A DNA stretch of 23,557 nucleotides from Acidobacteriota bacterium (GTDB lineage: Bacteria > Acidobacteriota > Polarisedimenticolia > QHYA01): positions 1-23,557 of the forward strand of contig QHYA01000097.1 in NCBI GenBank assembly GCA_003223995.1, given 5' to 3'. The notes below the pieces were generated by a model. It saw only the letters and a program-made list of their open reading frames with translations. It was not told where the DNA came from and searched no databases. Of this stretch, positions 1-7,308 are shown in pieces. A program made the translations under genes and the position numbers. Numbering within the stretch: the stretch's first letter is position 1; each line of letters starts with the position of its first letter.

Positions 1-1
1 G

Positions 2-520
2 GTCGATCCGGAGATCTCTCGATCCGTGGTGGCGCGCCTGCCCTATCCGCTCGCGTATCACGACCATGCCGCCCACATCGTTACGGACGCCTTCTGCCTC
101 CAGGCGAGCGGACTGAATGGCCGCTGGTCAGCCGCGTCATATCTTGATTGGCTCATCGCCGGCCCATGGAAGGCCGAGCCCGGCTGGAGCGGAGCCGGAG
201 GGTCTGCTCCTCCGAGAGAGCAATGCCTCGCCGGCTGCACCGAGCGGTTCGTCTCCACAAGGTACCGGCAATTCTCGAAAGTCCACTCGGCTTGCCTTCT
301 CGAAGCAGGCCCTCAATCGGCTCACAGGAAGACTGCGGCGGCCGTTTCCTGGGCCGCCGAGCACAAGGTGGCGGGGACACCGACCGTCTACGCGGGACAT
401 CCCTCCATTGGCTTCCGGATGCTCGGTGATTCCGACAATCTCGTGGACTTCATGGCGCTCCTACGCCGCACGCTCGCAGAAGCGCGCGCCCGGATACGCC
501 TCACCGCCAAGGCGCACTAG
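2..520 (+). CDS. DsbA/thioredoxin-like protein, C-terminal part (5' end outside window)
   Basis: The frame is open from the left edge and stops at TAG 518-520, so this is the last 172 codons of a longer gene. Two stretches resemble the DsbA-like/thioredoxin_4 fold. YPLAYHDHAAHIVTDAFCL near the start matches the 'P..HP.A..AA.A...C' part of the helical insertion. WAAEHKVAGTPTVYAGHP near the end matches the segment carrying the cis-proline (GTPT) that faces the redox site. The N-terminal CxxC region would lie off the window. A GTG at 26 could be a start, but the homology-like sequence begins right there, so a start further left is more likely. Its stop overlaps the open frame of the next gene, suggesting co-transcription. 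The segment between the two similar parts is longer and less typical than usual, so the family call is moderate. It may be an oxidoreductase or a VKOR-linked DsbA domain. Confidence 0.5.
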   Translation, partial: VDPEISRSVVARLPYPLAYHDHAAHIVTDAFCLQASGLNGRWSAASYLDWLIAGPWKAEPGWSGAGGSAPPREQCLAGCTERFVSTRYRQFSKVHSACLLEAGPQSAHRKTAAAVSWAAEHKVAGTPTVYAGHPSIGFRMLGDSDNLVDFMALLRRTLAEARARIRLTAKAH

Positions 521-522
521 CC

Positions 523-2307
523 CTGCCGCTCACGAGAAGACTCGCGCTGGGACTCTTCGGCCTGGCGGTCGCGCTCTACGCGCCTTCGATCCATCACCCC
601 TTCATCAATTTCGACGATCCGCAGTACGTCACGGAGAACGTCCACATCCGAGAGGGCCTGACCGTTCGAGGATCTCTCTGGGCATTGGAATCGACATATG
701 CCTCGAACTGGCACCCCGTGACCTGGGTGTCGCACATGCTCGATATCGAGCTCTTCGGGTTCGACCCCAGGGGGCACCATCTCGTCAACGTCCTGCTTCA
801 TGCCGTGAACGCCGCGGTGTTGTTTCTGGCCCTCGAAAGGATGACGGGGGCCCCGTGGCGCAGCGGCCTCGTCGCCGCGCTTTTCGCCGCTCACCCTCTG
901 CACGTGGAGTCGGTCGCGTGGGTGGCCGAGCGAAAGGACCTCCTGAGCACCTTCTTCTGGATGCTGGCGCTCTCGGCATGGATCGGCTACATCGAGCGTC
1001 CTGGGCCGCTGCGGTACCTGACGGTCTTGACCTCTTTCGCCCTCGGGCTTGCGGCCAAACCCATGCTGGTCTCCTTGCCGTTCGTACTCCTTCTCCTGGA
1101 TGGATGGCCCCTCGGGCGGGCGCGCTGGAAGTTCTCGAGGGCCGAAATTCGGCGGTCGCCGCTGCCGATCTTCCGTCTCGTCCTGGAGAAACTGCCGTTC
1201 TTCTGCCTCGCTGCGCTCTCCTGCGCCCTCACCTGGATCGCGCAGGCGAGAGGCGGATCGGTCGAGGGGCTGGATCGCCTGCCTCTTGCGGCCAGGCTCG
1301 CGAACGCTGTTGTGAGCTACGCAGTCTACATCTGGAAGACCGTCTGGCCGATCGGACTGGCCATCTTCTATCCGCATCCCGGCGCCTCACTGCCCGGGTG
1401 GAAGGCAGCCTTGGCCGCGATGTTTCTGCTCGCCGTCACCGCGGCGGTCGCGGCGCTCGCGAAGCGCTTCCCGTACCTGCCGGTCGGCTGGTGCTGGTAT
1501 CTGGGAACTCTCGTGCCGGTCATCGGTCTGGTGCAGGTGGGCGGGCAGGCCATGGCCGACCGCTACACTTACGTTCCGCTGGTCGGGTTGTTCATCATCG
1601 CGGCCTGGGGTGCGGGCGATCTGATCTCGCTGGGCCTGATCTCGCTGGGCCTGGTCTCGCGGGGCCTCAGGTCGAGTGGGCCGCTGCGAAGGTCTCTGCT
1701 CGCTGGCGTGTCGATTCTCGTGATCGTTGCATGCGTGGCGGCCAGCCGGCGGCAGCTCGGATTCTGGCGGAACAACGTCGCGCTGTGCCGGCACGCGATC
1801 GATGTGACAGGGGACAACTGGCTAGCGGAGGAGCATCTCGGCATCGCCCTCGATGAGCTGGGACGATCCGAGGAAGCCATTCCGCATTACAGGCGCACGC
1901 TTGGCCTGCGGCCACACTCCGCCTTCGCGCACAACAACCTGGGGCTGGCGCTCGCCCATCAGGGGAGGCTCGACGAGGCGATCGGCGAGTACCGGGAAGC
2001 GCTACGCTACCAGCCGGAGTTCCCTCTGGCGATGAACAATCTCGCGGCGATCCTGGGGGAGAAGGGTCGGCTGGCCGAGTCCCTGGCCATCCTGGAGAAG
2101 GCACTGAGGGTCGATCGGGACGATCCGATGACCCATTACAACCTCGGCATGGTGCTGAGCTTGATGGGGAAGACGGACGAGTCCGCCGACCAGTTCCGCA
2201 GAGCACTGAGCCTGAAACCCGACGACAGGGATGCGCGTCAGCAGCTTGGCCGCGTGCTGTCCCAGGGCGGAAGAGAGCGGATGGAAAGCGACGAGAAGTC
2301 ACGCTGA
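523..2307 (+). CDS. Membrane GT-C-like protein with C-terminal TPR repeats (DUF1736/TMTC-like)
   Basis: A multi-spanning membrane N-terminal part of about 430 residues is followed by at least four TPR units (roughly residues 431-580; for example AHNNLGLALAHQGRLDEAIG and THYNLGMVLSLMGKTDESAD). The N-terminal part has signatures of bacterial TPR glycosyltransferase-like proteins: FINFDDPQYVTEN, SNWHPVTWVSHMLD and HPLHVESVAWVAERKD. The DD pair fits the first-loop acidic motif of GT-C enzymes, which use polyprenyl-phosphate sugars outside the membrane. The acceptor is unknown. The first ATG/GTG/TTG in frame is TTG 685, but family-like sequence starts well before it; FINFDDPQYV is encoded at about 601-630. 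I therefore place the start at CTG 523, 10 nt after a weak AAGG. The frame is open from 430. A 15-nt tandem repeat lies inside (1621-1680). The family call is firm; the start is uncertain. Confidence 0.8.
   Translation: MPLTRRLALGLFGLAVALYAPSIHHPFINFDDPQYVTENVHIREGLTVRGSLWALESTYASNWHPVTWVSHMLDIELFGFDPRGHHLVNVLLHAVNAAVLFLALERMTGAPWRSGLVAALFAAHPLHVESVAWVAERKDLLSTFFWMLALSAWIGYIERPGPLRYLTVLTSFALGLAAKPMLVSLPFVLLLLDGWPLGRARWKFSRAEIRRSPLPIFRLVLEKLPFFCLAALSCALTWIAQARGGSVEGLDRLPLAARLANAVVSYAVYIWKTVWPIGLAIFYPHPGASLPGWKAALAAMFLLAVTAAVAALAKRFPYLPVGWCWYLGTLVPVIGLVQVGGQAMADRYTYVPLVGLFIIAAWGAGDLISLGLISLGLVSRGLRSSGPLRRSLLAGVSILVIVACVAASRRQLGFWRNNVALCRHAIDVTGDNWLAEEHLGIALDELGRSEEAIPHYRRTLGLRPHSAFAHNNLGLALAHQGRLDEAIGEYREALRYQPEFPLAMNNLAAILGEKGRLAESLAILEKALRVDRDDPMTHYNLGMVLSLMGKTDESADQFRRALSLKPDDRDARQQLGRVLSQGGRERMESDEKSR
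1621..1680 (+). repeat. 15-nt tandem repeat inside the GT-C/TPR gene
   Basis: The unit CTGATCTCGCTGGGC occurs at 1621-1635 and identically at 1636-1650. A diverged copy lies at 1651-1665 (CTGGTCTCGCGGGGC), and a poor fourth copy may lie at 1666-1680. It keeps the frame and encodes LISLG-LISLG-LVSRG in the segment after a transmembrane helix and before the next one. In-frame copy-number change would lengthen or shorten this segment without breaking the gene. Confidence 0.75.
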
Positions 2308-2330
2308 AAAAAAACGATTGAAGGAACGGG

Positions 2331-2588
2331 TCAACGGCCGTCTGGACGACCAGCGTCGTGAACACGAGCGGCCGGTACGTAGAGGAAGACGTTGGTGTCA
2401 AGGAGCAGGTCCATCCGCAGAATCTCCTCCACGATGGGTCCCCGATCGGGGCTGGGCTCGAGGTACGTCTCGCGGACGGCTTTCCGCACGAGTTCGTCCA
2501 CTGATGTCCTCCTCCTGCGGGCCAGGGCCCGGAGGCGGTGGAACTCCTCCGGTTCCATGAGGATCTGTGTTCGCCTCGTCGCCGCCAT
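2331..2588 (-). CDS. Ribbon-helix-helix antitoxin fused to an N-terminal PIN-toxin stub
   Basis: The ATG at 2588 has a good Shine-Dalgarno (AGGAG, about 6 nt upstream). Residues 1-60 look like a CopG/RHH-type antitoxin: a short beta strand (RTQILMEPEEFHRLRALA), two helices and a DNA-binding 'SVDELVRKAVRE' segment, then GPIVEEILRMD. Residues 61-70 (LLLDTNVFLY) match the first strand of a PIN-domain ribonuclease, including its first catalytic Asp. After that the sequence is unlike PIN and stops at residue 85. In VapBC-type modules the antitoxin normally ends some residues after such an 'ILRMDL' segment, and the toxin is a separate frame of about 130 residues. This looks like a deletion product in which the toxin is gone and the antitoxin's dimer/DNA-binding part survives. 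It converges on the TPR gene with a 23-bp gap. It could still bind DNA; toxin activity is not expected. Confidence 0.65.
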   Translation of the reverse strand: MAATRRTQILMEPEEFHRLRALARRRRTSVDELVRKAVRETYLEPSPDRGPIVEEILRMDLLLDTNVFLYVPAARVHDAGRPDGR

Positions 2589-2625
2589 GTCATCTCCTAA
2601 CGCATGCTCATACCGTCTTCATTCC

Positions 2626-2655
2626 TTGACAGGGAAGAGGGCTGGGGAATAGGCT
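2626..2655 (+). promoter_or_regulatory. Candidate sigma70 promoter of the DUF1015-serA-serC unit
   Basis: A perfect TTGACA (2626-2631) is followed after 18 bp by TAGGCT (2650-2655), which keeps the most conserved T, A and final T of the -10 box. The expected transcript start is near 2662, about 40 nt before the DUF1015 start. The -10 match is modest. Confidence 0.4.
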
Positions 2656-2701
2656 CGCGGCGCGTCGAGAGTCTGCGGGGGCGCAGCTCCCGACAGCAGC
2701 A

Positions 2702-3952
2702 ATGGCTACCATCCGTCCGTTCGCCGCGTTGCGGCCGCCCGGGGAGAGGGCCGCCGAGGTCGCCGCCGTTCCCTACGACGTGGTCAACAGGGCCGAGGCT
2801 CGCGAGCTGGCGGCCGGCAATCCTTGGAGTTTTCTTCACGTCTCGCGGCCGGAGATCGACCTGGCCGACGGGGTCGACCCTTATTCGGAGCAGGTCTACA
2901 GGAAGGCGGCCGAGAACTTCGAAGAGCTGAAGCGGGAGTGCCCTCTCTTGCTGGAGGAGGCGCCGTTCCTCTACGCCTACCGCCTGGGAGCAGGGACCCA
3001 CGAGCAGACCGGCATCGCCGGCTGCTTCGCTCTCGCTGAGTGCGACTCCGGGACCATCCGTAAGCACGAGCGGACGCGCCGGGAAAAAGAAGACGACCGG
3101 ACGCGTCACATGCTGACGCTGCGGGCGCAGACGGGTCCGGTCTTCTTGACCTATCGCGACAACGCCGGGATCGAAGAGGTTCTCGCCGAGGCGAAACGGA
3201 AACCACCGCTATTCGACTTCACTGCTCCTGATGGGGTCTCCCATACGATCTGGCGGATCGAGCCGAAGTCGGCCACGCCGCTGACCGAGAAACTGCAACG
3301 CGTGCCCGTCCTTTACATCGCCGACGGGCACCATCGCGTCGCCGCCGCGAGCCGGGCCCGGGAGCAGCTCAAGGCCGCCAATGCGAAACACACCGGCGAA
3401 GAGGAGTACACCTTCTTCCTGGCCGTGCTGTTCCCGGCCAGCCAGGTCCGCATCCTGCCCTACAACCGCATCGTCAGGGAGCTGGGCGGCCGGTCTCCGG
3501 CGCTGTTCCTGTCGGCGCTGAGAGAAAGGGTTGCACTGTTCGAGAATGCATCCCCATCGCCGGAACGCAGGGGAGAGGTCCGCATCTATCTCGAGGGGCG
3601 CTGGTACGGGCTCGTGCTGGCGGGCCCGCCTCCGCATTCATCCGGAAGCTCTTCGGATCCGAGCACGATCTCGAGGCTCGATGTGAGCTTGCTTCAAGAC
3701 CTTGTCCTGGAACCGCTGCTGGGGATCGAGGATGTCCGGACGGATGAGCGCATCGACTTCGTCGGCGGCCTCCGAGGCACCAAGGAGCTCGAGCGGCTCG
3801 TGGACAGCGGTCGGGCCGTGGCCGCCTTCTCGATGTTTCCCGTCTCGATCGAGGACCTCATGAGGATTTCGGACGCCGGCGGGATCATGCCGCCGAAATC
3901 GACCTGGTTCGAGCCGAAGCTGCGTGACGGACTGCTGATTCACGTGATCTGA
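2702..3952 (+). CDS. DUF1015 family protein, probably linked to serine biosynthesis
   Basis: This 416-residue protein starts with IRPFAALRP, typical of the DUF1015 family, which supports ATG 2702 although no strong Shine-Dalgarno is visible. Other family hallmarks are VPYDVV (23-28), NPWSFLHVSRPE (40-51), the charged IRKHERT...KEDDRTRH block (119-136) and DGHHR (208-212) in the middle. The biochemical role of the family is not something I can state with certainty. DGHHR resembles the motif of ParB/sulfiredoxin-fold nucleotide-using proteins, which include the free-serine kinases SerK and SbnI; that comparison is by eye. serA starts 15 bp downstream and serC follows, while no phosphoserine phosphatase (serB) is present here. 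Context therefore suggests a role at the phosphoserine/serine step. It is cytoplasmic, with no signal peptide or membrane segment. The family call is strong; the function is inferred. Confidence 0.85.
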   Translation: MATIRPFAALRPPGERAAEVAAVPYDVVNRAEARELAAGNPWSFLHVSRPEIDLADGVDPYSEQVYRKAAENFEELKRECPLLLEEAPFLYAYRLGAGTHEQTGIAGCFALAECDSGTIRKHERTRREKEDDRTRHMLTLRAQTGPVFLTYRDNAGIEEVLAEAKRKPPLFDFTAPDGVSHTIWRIEPKSATPLTEKLQRVPVLYIADGHHRVAAASRAREQLKAANAKHTGEEEYTFFLAVLFPASQVRILPYNRIVRELGGRSPALFLSALRERVALFENASPSPERRGEVRIYLEGRWYGLVLAGPPPHSSGSSSDPSTISRLDVSLLQDLVLEPLLGIEDVRTDERIDFVGGLRGTKELERLVDSGRAVAAFSMFPVSIEDLMRISDAGGIMPPKSTWFEPKLRDGLLIHVI

Positions 3953-3967
3953 GAAGACGCCTGTCCG

Positions 3968-5170
3968 ATGAAGGTCCTGATAGCCGACAAGTTCGAGGAG
4001 TCCGGCCGGGATGGCCTGCGGGAAGCCGGCCTCGAGTTCCTTTACGAGCCAGACCTGAAGGAGGACCTGCTGGTGGAGGCCATCCGTTCCTCGGGCGCGG
4101 AGATCCTCGTCGTGCGCTCGACCCTCGTCACCCGGCCGATGCTCGAGGCGGGACGGCTCGTTCTGGTCGTGCGGGCCGGAGCCGGCTTCAACACGATCGA
4201 CGTCGATGCCGCTTCCGAACGTGGCATCTACGTAGCGAACTGCCCCGGCAAGAACTCGCTGGCCGTGGCGGAGCTCGCCTTCGGGCTGATCCTCGCTCTC
4301 GACCGCCGGATCCCGGACAACACGGCGGACCTGAAGCGGGGCGTGTGGAACAAGAAGGAGTACAGCAAGGCCCGGGGGCTTTGCGGCCGCACGCTGGGAT
4401 TGATCGGAGTGGGGAGAATCGGGACGGAGATGATCCCCCGGGCGCGCGCCTTCGGGATGCCGGTCGCGGCGTGGAGCCGCAGTCTCACCCCCGAGCGGGC
4501 CGCGCAGCTGCGGGTGGAGCTCAAAGGCTCTCCCCATGAAGCGGCTGCGGCCTCCGATATCGTCAGCGTGCACATCGCACTGACCCCCCAGACCCGGAAC
4601 CTGCTCGATCGGGGTTTCTTCGAGGCGATGAAGCCGGGCTCCTACTTCATCAACACGTCTCGCGCTGATGTGGTGGACCAGCCGTCGCTGGAATGGGCGG
4701 TACGGGAGCGTGGAGTTCGCGCGGGACTCGACGTCTTCGCCGGCGAGCCGCCGGCCGGTACGGGGACGGTGGAGGCGGGGATCTTCAGCCTGCCCGGGGT
4801 CATCGGAACGCATCACATCGGCGCATCGACGGATCAGGCGCAAGAGGCCATCGCCGCCGAGACCGTCCGCATCATCGCGGAATACCGTCGGACCGGCCGC
4901 CCGCCGAACGTCGTCAACCTCGCGAAGAAGTCTCCCGCCACGCACCTTCTCGTCGTGAGACACTTCGACCGCGTGGGCGTCCTCGCTGCGGTCTTCGACG
5001 AGATCAAGGCGGCCGGCATCAACGTCCAGGAAACGGAGAACATCGTCTTCGATGGGGCCAAGGCGGCCGTCGCCCGCATCCACCTGAACCAGGCCCCATC
5101 CGAGGAGGTGCTGCGGTCGATCCGGAGGAGCACGAGCGACGTGATCGAGCTGTCGCTCCTGCCGCTCTGA
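3968..5170 (+). CDS. serA: D-3-phosphoglycerate dehydrogenase, short ACT-domain type
   Basis: It oxidises 3-phosphoglycerate to 3-phosphohydroxypyruvate, the first committed step of serine synthesis. The 400 residues comprise a split substrate domain (about 1-98 and 290-320), a Rossmann domain with GVGRIG (147-152), and a C-terminal ACT domain (about 325-400, HLLVVRHFDRVGVLAAVF) that usually binds serine for feedback control. Catalytic residues expected for the D-2-hydroxyacid dehydrogenase family are present: R232 in INTSRADVVD, E260 in LDVFAGEPP and H283 in THHIGAST. At the end of the second Rossmann strand, where NAD-specific members carry Asp, the sequence is AAWSRS (S170, R171), which could shift cofactor preference to NADP. 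The length matches the short type, which lacks the extra ASB domain. It lies between the DUF1015 gene and serC and is probably in one operon with them. Confidence 0.92.
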   Translation: MKVLIADKFEESGRDGLREAGLEFLYEPDLKEDLLVEAIRSSGAEILVVRSTLVTRPMLEAGRLVLVVRAGAGFNTIDVDAASERGIYVANCPGKNSLAVAELAFGLILALDRRIPDNTADLKRGVWNKKEYSKARGLCGRTLGLIGVGRIGTEMIPRARAFGMPVAAWSRSLTPERAAQLRVELKGSPHEAAAASDIVSVHIALTPQTRNLLDRGFFEAMKPGSYFINTSRADVVDQPSLEWAVRERGVRAGLDVFAGEPPAGTGTVEAGIFSLPGVIGTHHIGASTDQAQEAIAAETVRIIAEYRRTGRPPNVVNLAKKSPATHLLVVRHFDRVGVLAAVFDEIKAAGINVQETENIVFDGAKAAVARIHLNQAPSEEVLRSIRRSTSDVIELSLLPL

Positions 5171-5228
5171 TACGGAGAAGCCGGCAGCCCGCGCAGCCGA
5201 TCCATATGATGCGAATCGAGGGACAATC

Positions 5229-6317
5229 ATGACAGAGCGCATCTTCAACTTCGCCGCAGGGCCGGCCGTGCTCCCAGAGCCGGTGCTCGGGGAAGCCCAG
5301 CGGGATCTCATGGCTCTGCCCGGCATCGGGATGTCGGTTCTCGAGATCAGCCACCGCTCCAAGACGTTCGAGGCGATCATCCGGGGCACCGAGGAGGACA
5401 TCCGCAAGCTCGCGAGGGTGCCGGACAACTACCAGGTGCTCTTTCTGCAGGGAGGAGCCTCGCTCCAGTTCGCGATGGTCCCGATGAACATCCTCCCGGC
5501 CGGAAGCCAGGCGGACTACATCGTCACCGGATCCTGGTCGAAGAAGGCGGTCAAGGAGGCCGGAAAGCTCGGGCGGGTGAACATCGCTGCTTCGACAGAG
5601 AGCGAGAACTTCTGCCGCGTCCCGCAGCAGCCGGAGCTGAAGCTCGATCCCGAGGCGGCCTACGTCCACATCACCACGAACAATACGATCTTCGGCACGG
5701 AATGGCGCCGTGAGCCCGAGGTCGGTCGCGTCCCGCTGGTCGCCGATGCCTCCTCCGATATCTTCAGCAGGCCCCTGGACGTCACTCGCTACGCTCTGAT
5801 CTATGCGGGCGCGCAGAAGAACCTCGCACCCGCTGGGGTGACGCTCGTGATCATCCGGGACGACCTGCTCTCTCGCAGCCCCAAGACCCTCCCGACGATG
5901 CTCGACTACAACACCCATGCCAGGGAGAAGTCGCTCTACAACACTCCGCCGGTATTCGCGATCTACGTGATGGGGCTCGTGATGAAGTGGCTTCACGGCC
6001 AGGGAGGGCTCGAGGGGATCGGCAGGAAGAACGCGGAGAAGGCGAAGCTGCTCTACGACACTCTCGATTCCTCGGGAGGGTTCTTCCGTCCGCACGCCAG
6101 GCCGGACAGCCGCTCGAACATGAACGTGACCTTCCGGCTGCCGTCGGAGGAGCTCGAGAAGAGATTCGTCGCAGAGGCGGCGAAGGCGGGCATGGACGGG
6201 CTCAAGGGGCATCGCTCGGTCGGCGGCATCCGCGCCTCGATCTACAACGCGTTCCCCCGGGCCGGCGTGGAGGCGCTCGTCACGTTCATGAAAGAATTCC
6301 AGCGCAGGAACGGTTGA
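5229..6317 (+). CDS. serC: Phosphoserine aminotransferase
   Basis: It is a PLP enzyme that transfers an amino group from glutamate to 3-phosphohydroxypyruvate, giving phosphoserine; the same family also acts in one route to pyridoxal phosphate. The 362-residue length is typical. It begins with IFNFAAGPAVLP, the standard SerC N-terminus. It has SHRSKTF (41-47), the cofactor loop QGGASLQF (74-81), and the Schiff-base lysine K197 in AGAQKNLAPAG. R-rich substrate contacts near the end (GLKGHRSVGGIRASIYNA) are intact. A Shine-Dalgarno (GAGGGA) lies 6 nt before ATG 5229. It sits 58 bp after serA. With serA it covers two of three steps from phosphoglycerate to serine. Confidence 0.93.
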   Translation: MTERIFNFAAGPAVLPEPVLGEAQRDLMALPGIGMSVLEISHRSKTFEAIIRGTEEDIRKLARVPDNYQVLFLQGGASLQFAMVPMNILPAGSQADYIVTGSWSKKAVKEAGKLGRVNIAASTESENFCRVPQQPELKLDPEAAYVHITTNNTIFGTEWRREPEVGRVPLVADASSDIFSRPLDVTRYALIYAGAQKNLAPAGVTLVIIRDDLLSRSPKTLPTMLDYNTHAREKSLYNTPPVFAIYVMGLVMKWLHGQGGLEGIGRKNAEKAKLLYDTLDSSGGFFRPHARPDSRSNMNVTFRLPSEELEKRFVAEAAKAGMDGLKGHRSVGGIRASIYNAFPRAGVEALVTFMKEFQRRNG

Positions 6318-6351
6318 CAAGCACGCGACGACCCGACCGGACAAGCCAGGC

Positions 6352-7308
6352 ATGTCGCTGAGGAGCAACTCAGCCGGCGAGGACGAGAAGCCCAACGGAG
6401 CGAGCCGGAGGGAGGAGGACCGGCAGCAGGGGCTCTTTGTGATCGTCCCTGCGTACAACGAGGAACTCTCCGTGGGCGAGGTCGTGCGGAAGATCAAACG
6501 GAAGGTTCCGAACGTCGTCGTCGTGGACGACGGCTCCACCGATGGGACCGGGCGTGTGGCGAGCGATGCCGGCGCCATCGTCCTCACGCACCTTATCAAT
6601 CGGGGCCAGGGGGCGGCGCTGAAGACGGGCATGGACTTCTCGCTTGCCCGCGGCGCCGAGATCATCGTCACATTCGACGGCGACGGCCAGCATGATGTCG
6701 AGGACATCCAGGCCCTCGTCGCCCCTGTCCGCGAGGAGGGGTTCGATGCCGCGCTGGGCTCCCGCTTCCTCCGCGACGACAATCGGGTGCCGCCCGTCAG
6801 GAAGCGGACGCTGAAGCTCGGCGTTCTCTTCACGCGGATCGTGTCCAGGATCCGCGTGACCGACACTCACAACGGTCTGCGCGCCTTCTCGCGCCGGGCC
6901 GCGCTGCGCCTACGGATGAACGAGGACCGGATGGCCCACGCCTCGGAGATCCTCGATGAGATCGCGCGGCTTCGACTGCGCTATCGCGAGGTGCCGACGC
7001 GCGTGCTGTACAGCCCTTACTCGCTGAGGAAGGGCCAGCGATCCACCGCCGCGCTGCGCATCGTCGGGGGGTTTCTGGCATGGACGGCCTTCTGGACGGG
7101 CGTGGGGGTCCTCGTGCTGGCGCCGGTCGCGACCAAGTGGCTCGCGCGCCTGCTGGGTGTAGGCCGGGGTGCCGACGCGGTGTTCTATGTCACGCTGGTG
7201 GCCCTCTGCTACTTCTGCTTCCGGCTGCAACTGAAGACCCGTGATCTCGAACACCAGATCACACAGCTCGTGCGGAGACTCGCCATCGAACGCATGAGCG
7301 ACCGCTAG
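6352..7308 (+). CDS. GT2 polyprenyl-phosphate glycosyltransferase fused to a DUF2304 domain
   Basis: The first part of the 318 residues is a family 2 glycosyltransferase of the dolichol-phosphate-mannose synthase type. It has VIVPAYNEE (30-38), VVVDDGSTDGTG (56-67), NRGQGAALKTG (83-93) and the metal-binding DGDGQHD (109-115). It probably moves a nucleotide sugar onto a polyprenyl phosphate at the inner membrane face. The last 80 or so residues (about 240-318) contain two hydrophobic segments, ARLLGVGRGADAVFYV and FRLQLKTRDLEHQITQLVRRLA. These resemble DUF2304, a small membrane protein usually encoded as a separate gene right after such GT2 genes. A natural fusion is the simplest reading. The first 27 residues are hydrophilic and not conserved, so the true start could be internal; no clear Shine-Dalgarno decides it. 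It may supply the lipid-linked sugar for the GT-C enzymes in this window. Confidence 0.85.
   Translation: MSLRSNSAGEDEKPNGASRREEDRQQGLFVIVPAYNEELSVGEVVRKIKRKVPNVVVVDDGSTDGTGRVASDAGAIVLTHLINRGQGAALKTGMDFSLARGAEIIVTFDGDGQHDVEDIQALVAPVREEGFDAALGSRFLRDDNRVPPVRKRTLKLGVLFTRIVSRIRVTDTHNGLRAFSRRAALRLRMNEDRMAHASEILDEIARLRLRYREVPTRVLYSPYSLRKGQRSTAALRIVGGFLAWTAFWTGVGVLVLAPVATKWLARLLGVGRGADAVFYVTLVALCYFCFRLQLKTRDLEHQITQLVRRLAIERMSDR

Noticed and set aside
117..1856. A 579-codon plus-strand open frame overlapping the GT-C/TPR gene
   Set aside because: It is rich in Arg, Gly, Ala and Pro without any recognisable motif and is an out-of-frame shadow of the real gene; long shadow frames are common in GC-rich DNA.
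3638..5428. A 596-codon minus-strand open frame
   Set aside because: It is antisense to the well-supported DUF1015, serA and serC genes and has shadow-like composition.
5019..6866. A 615-codon minus-strand open frame
   Set aside because: It is antisense to serC and the GT2 gene, both firmly identified by motifs.
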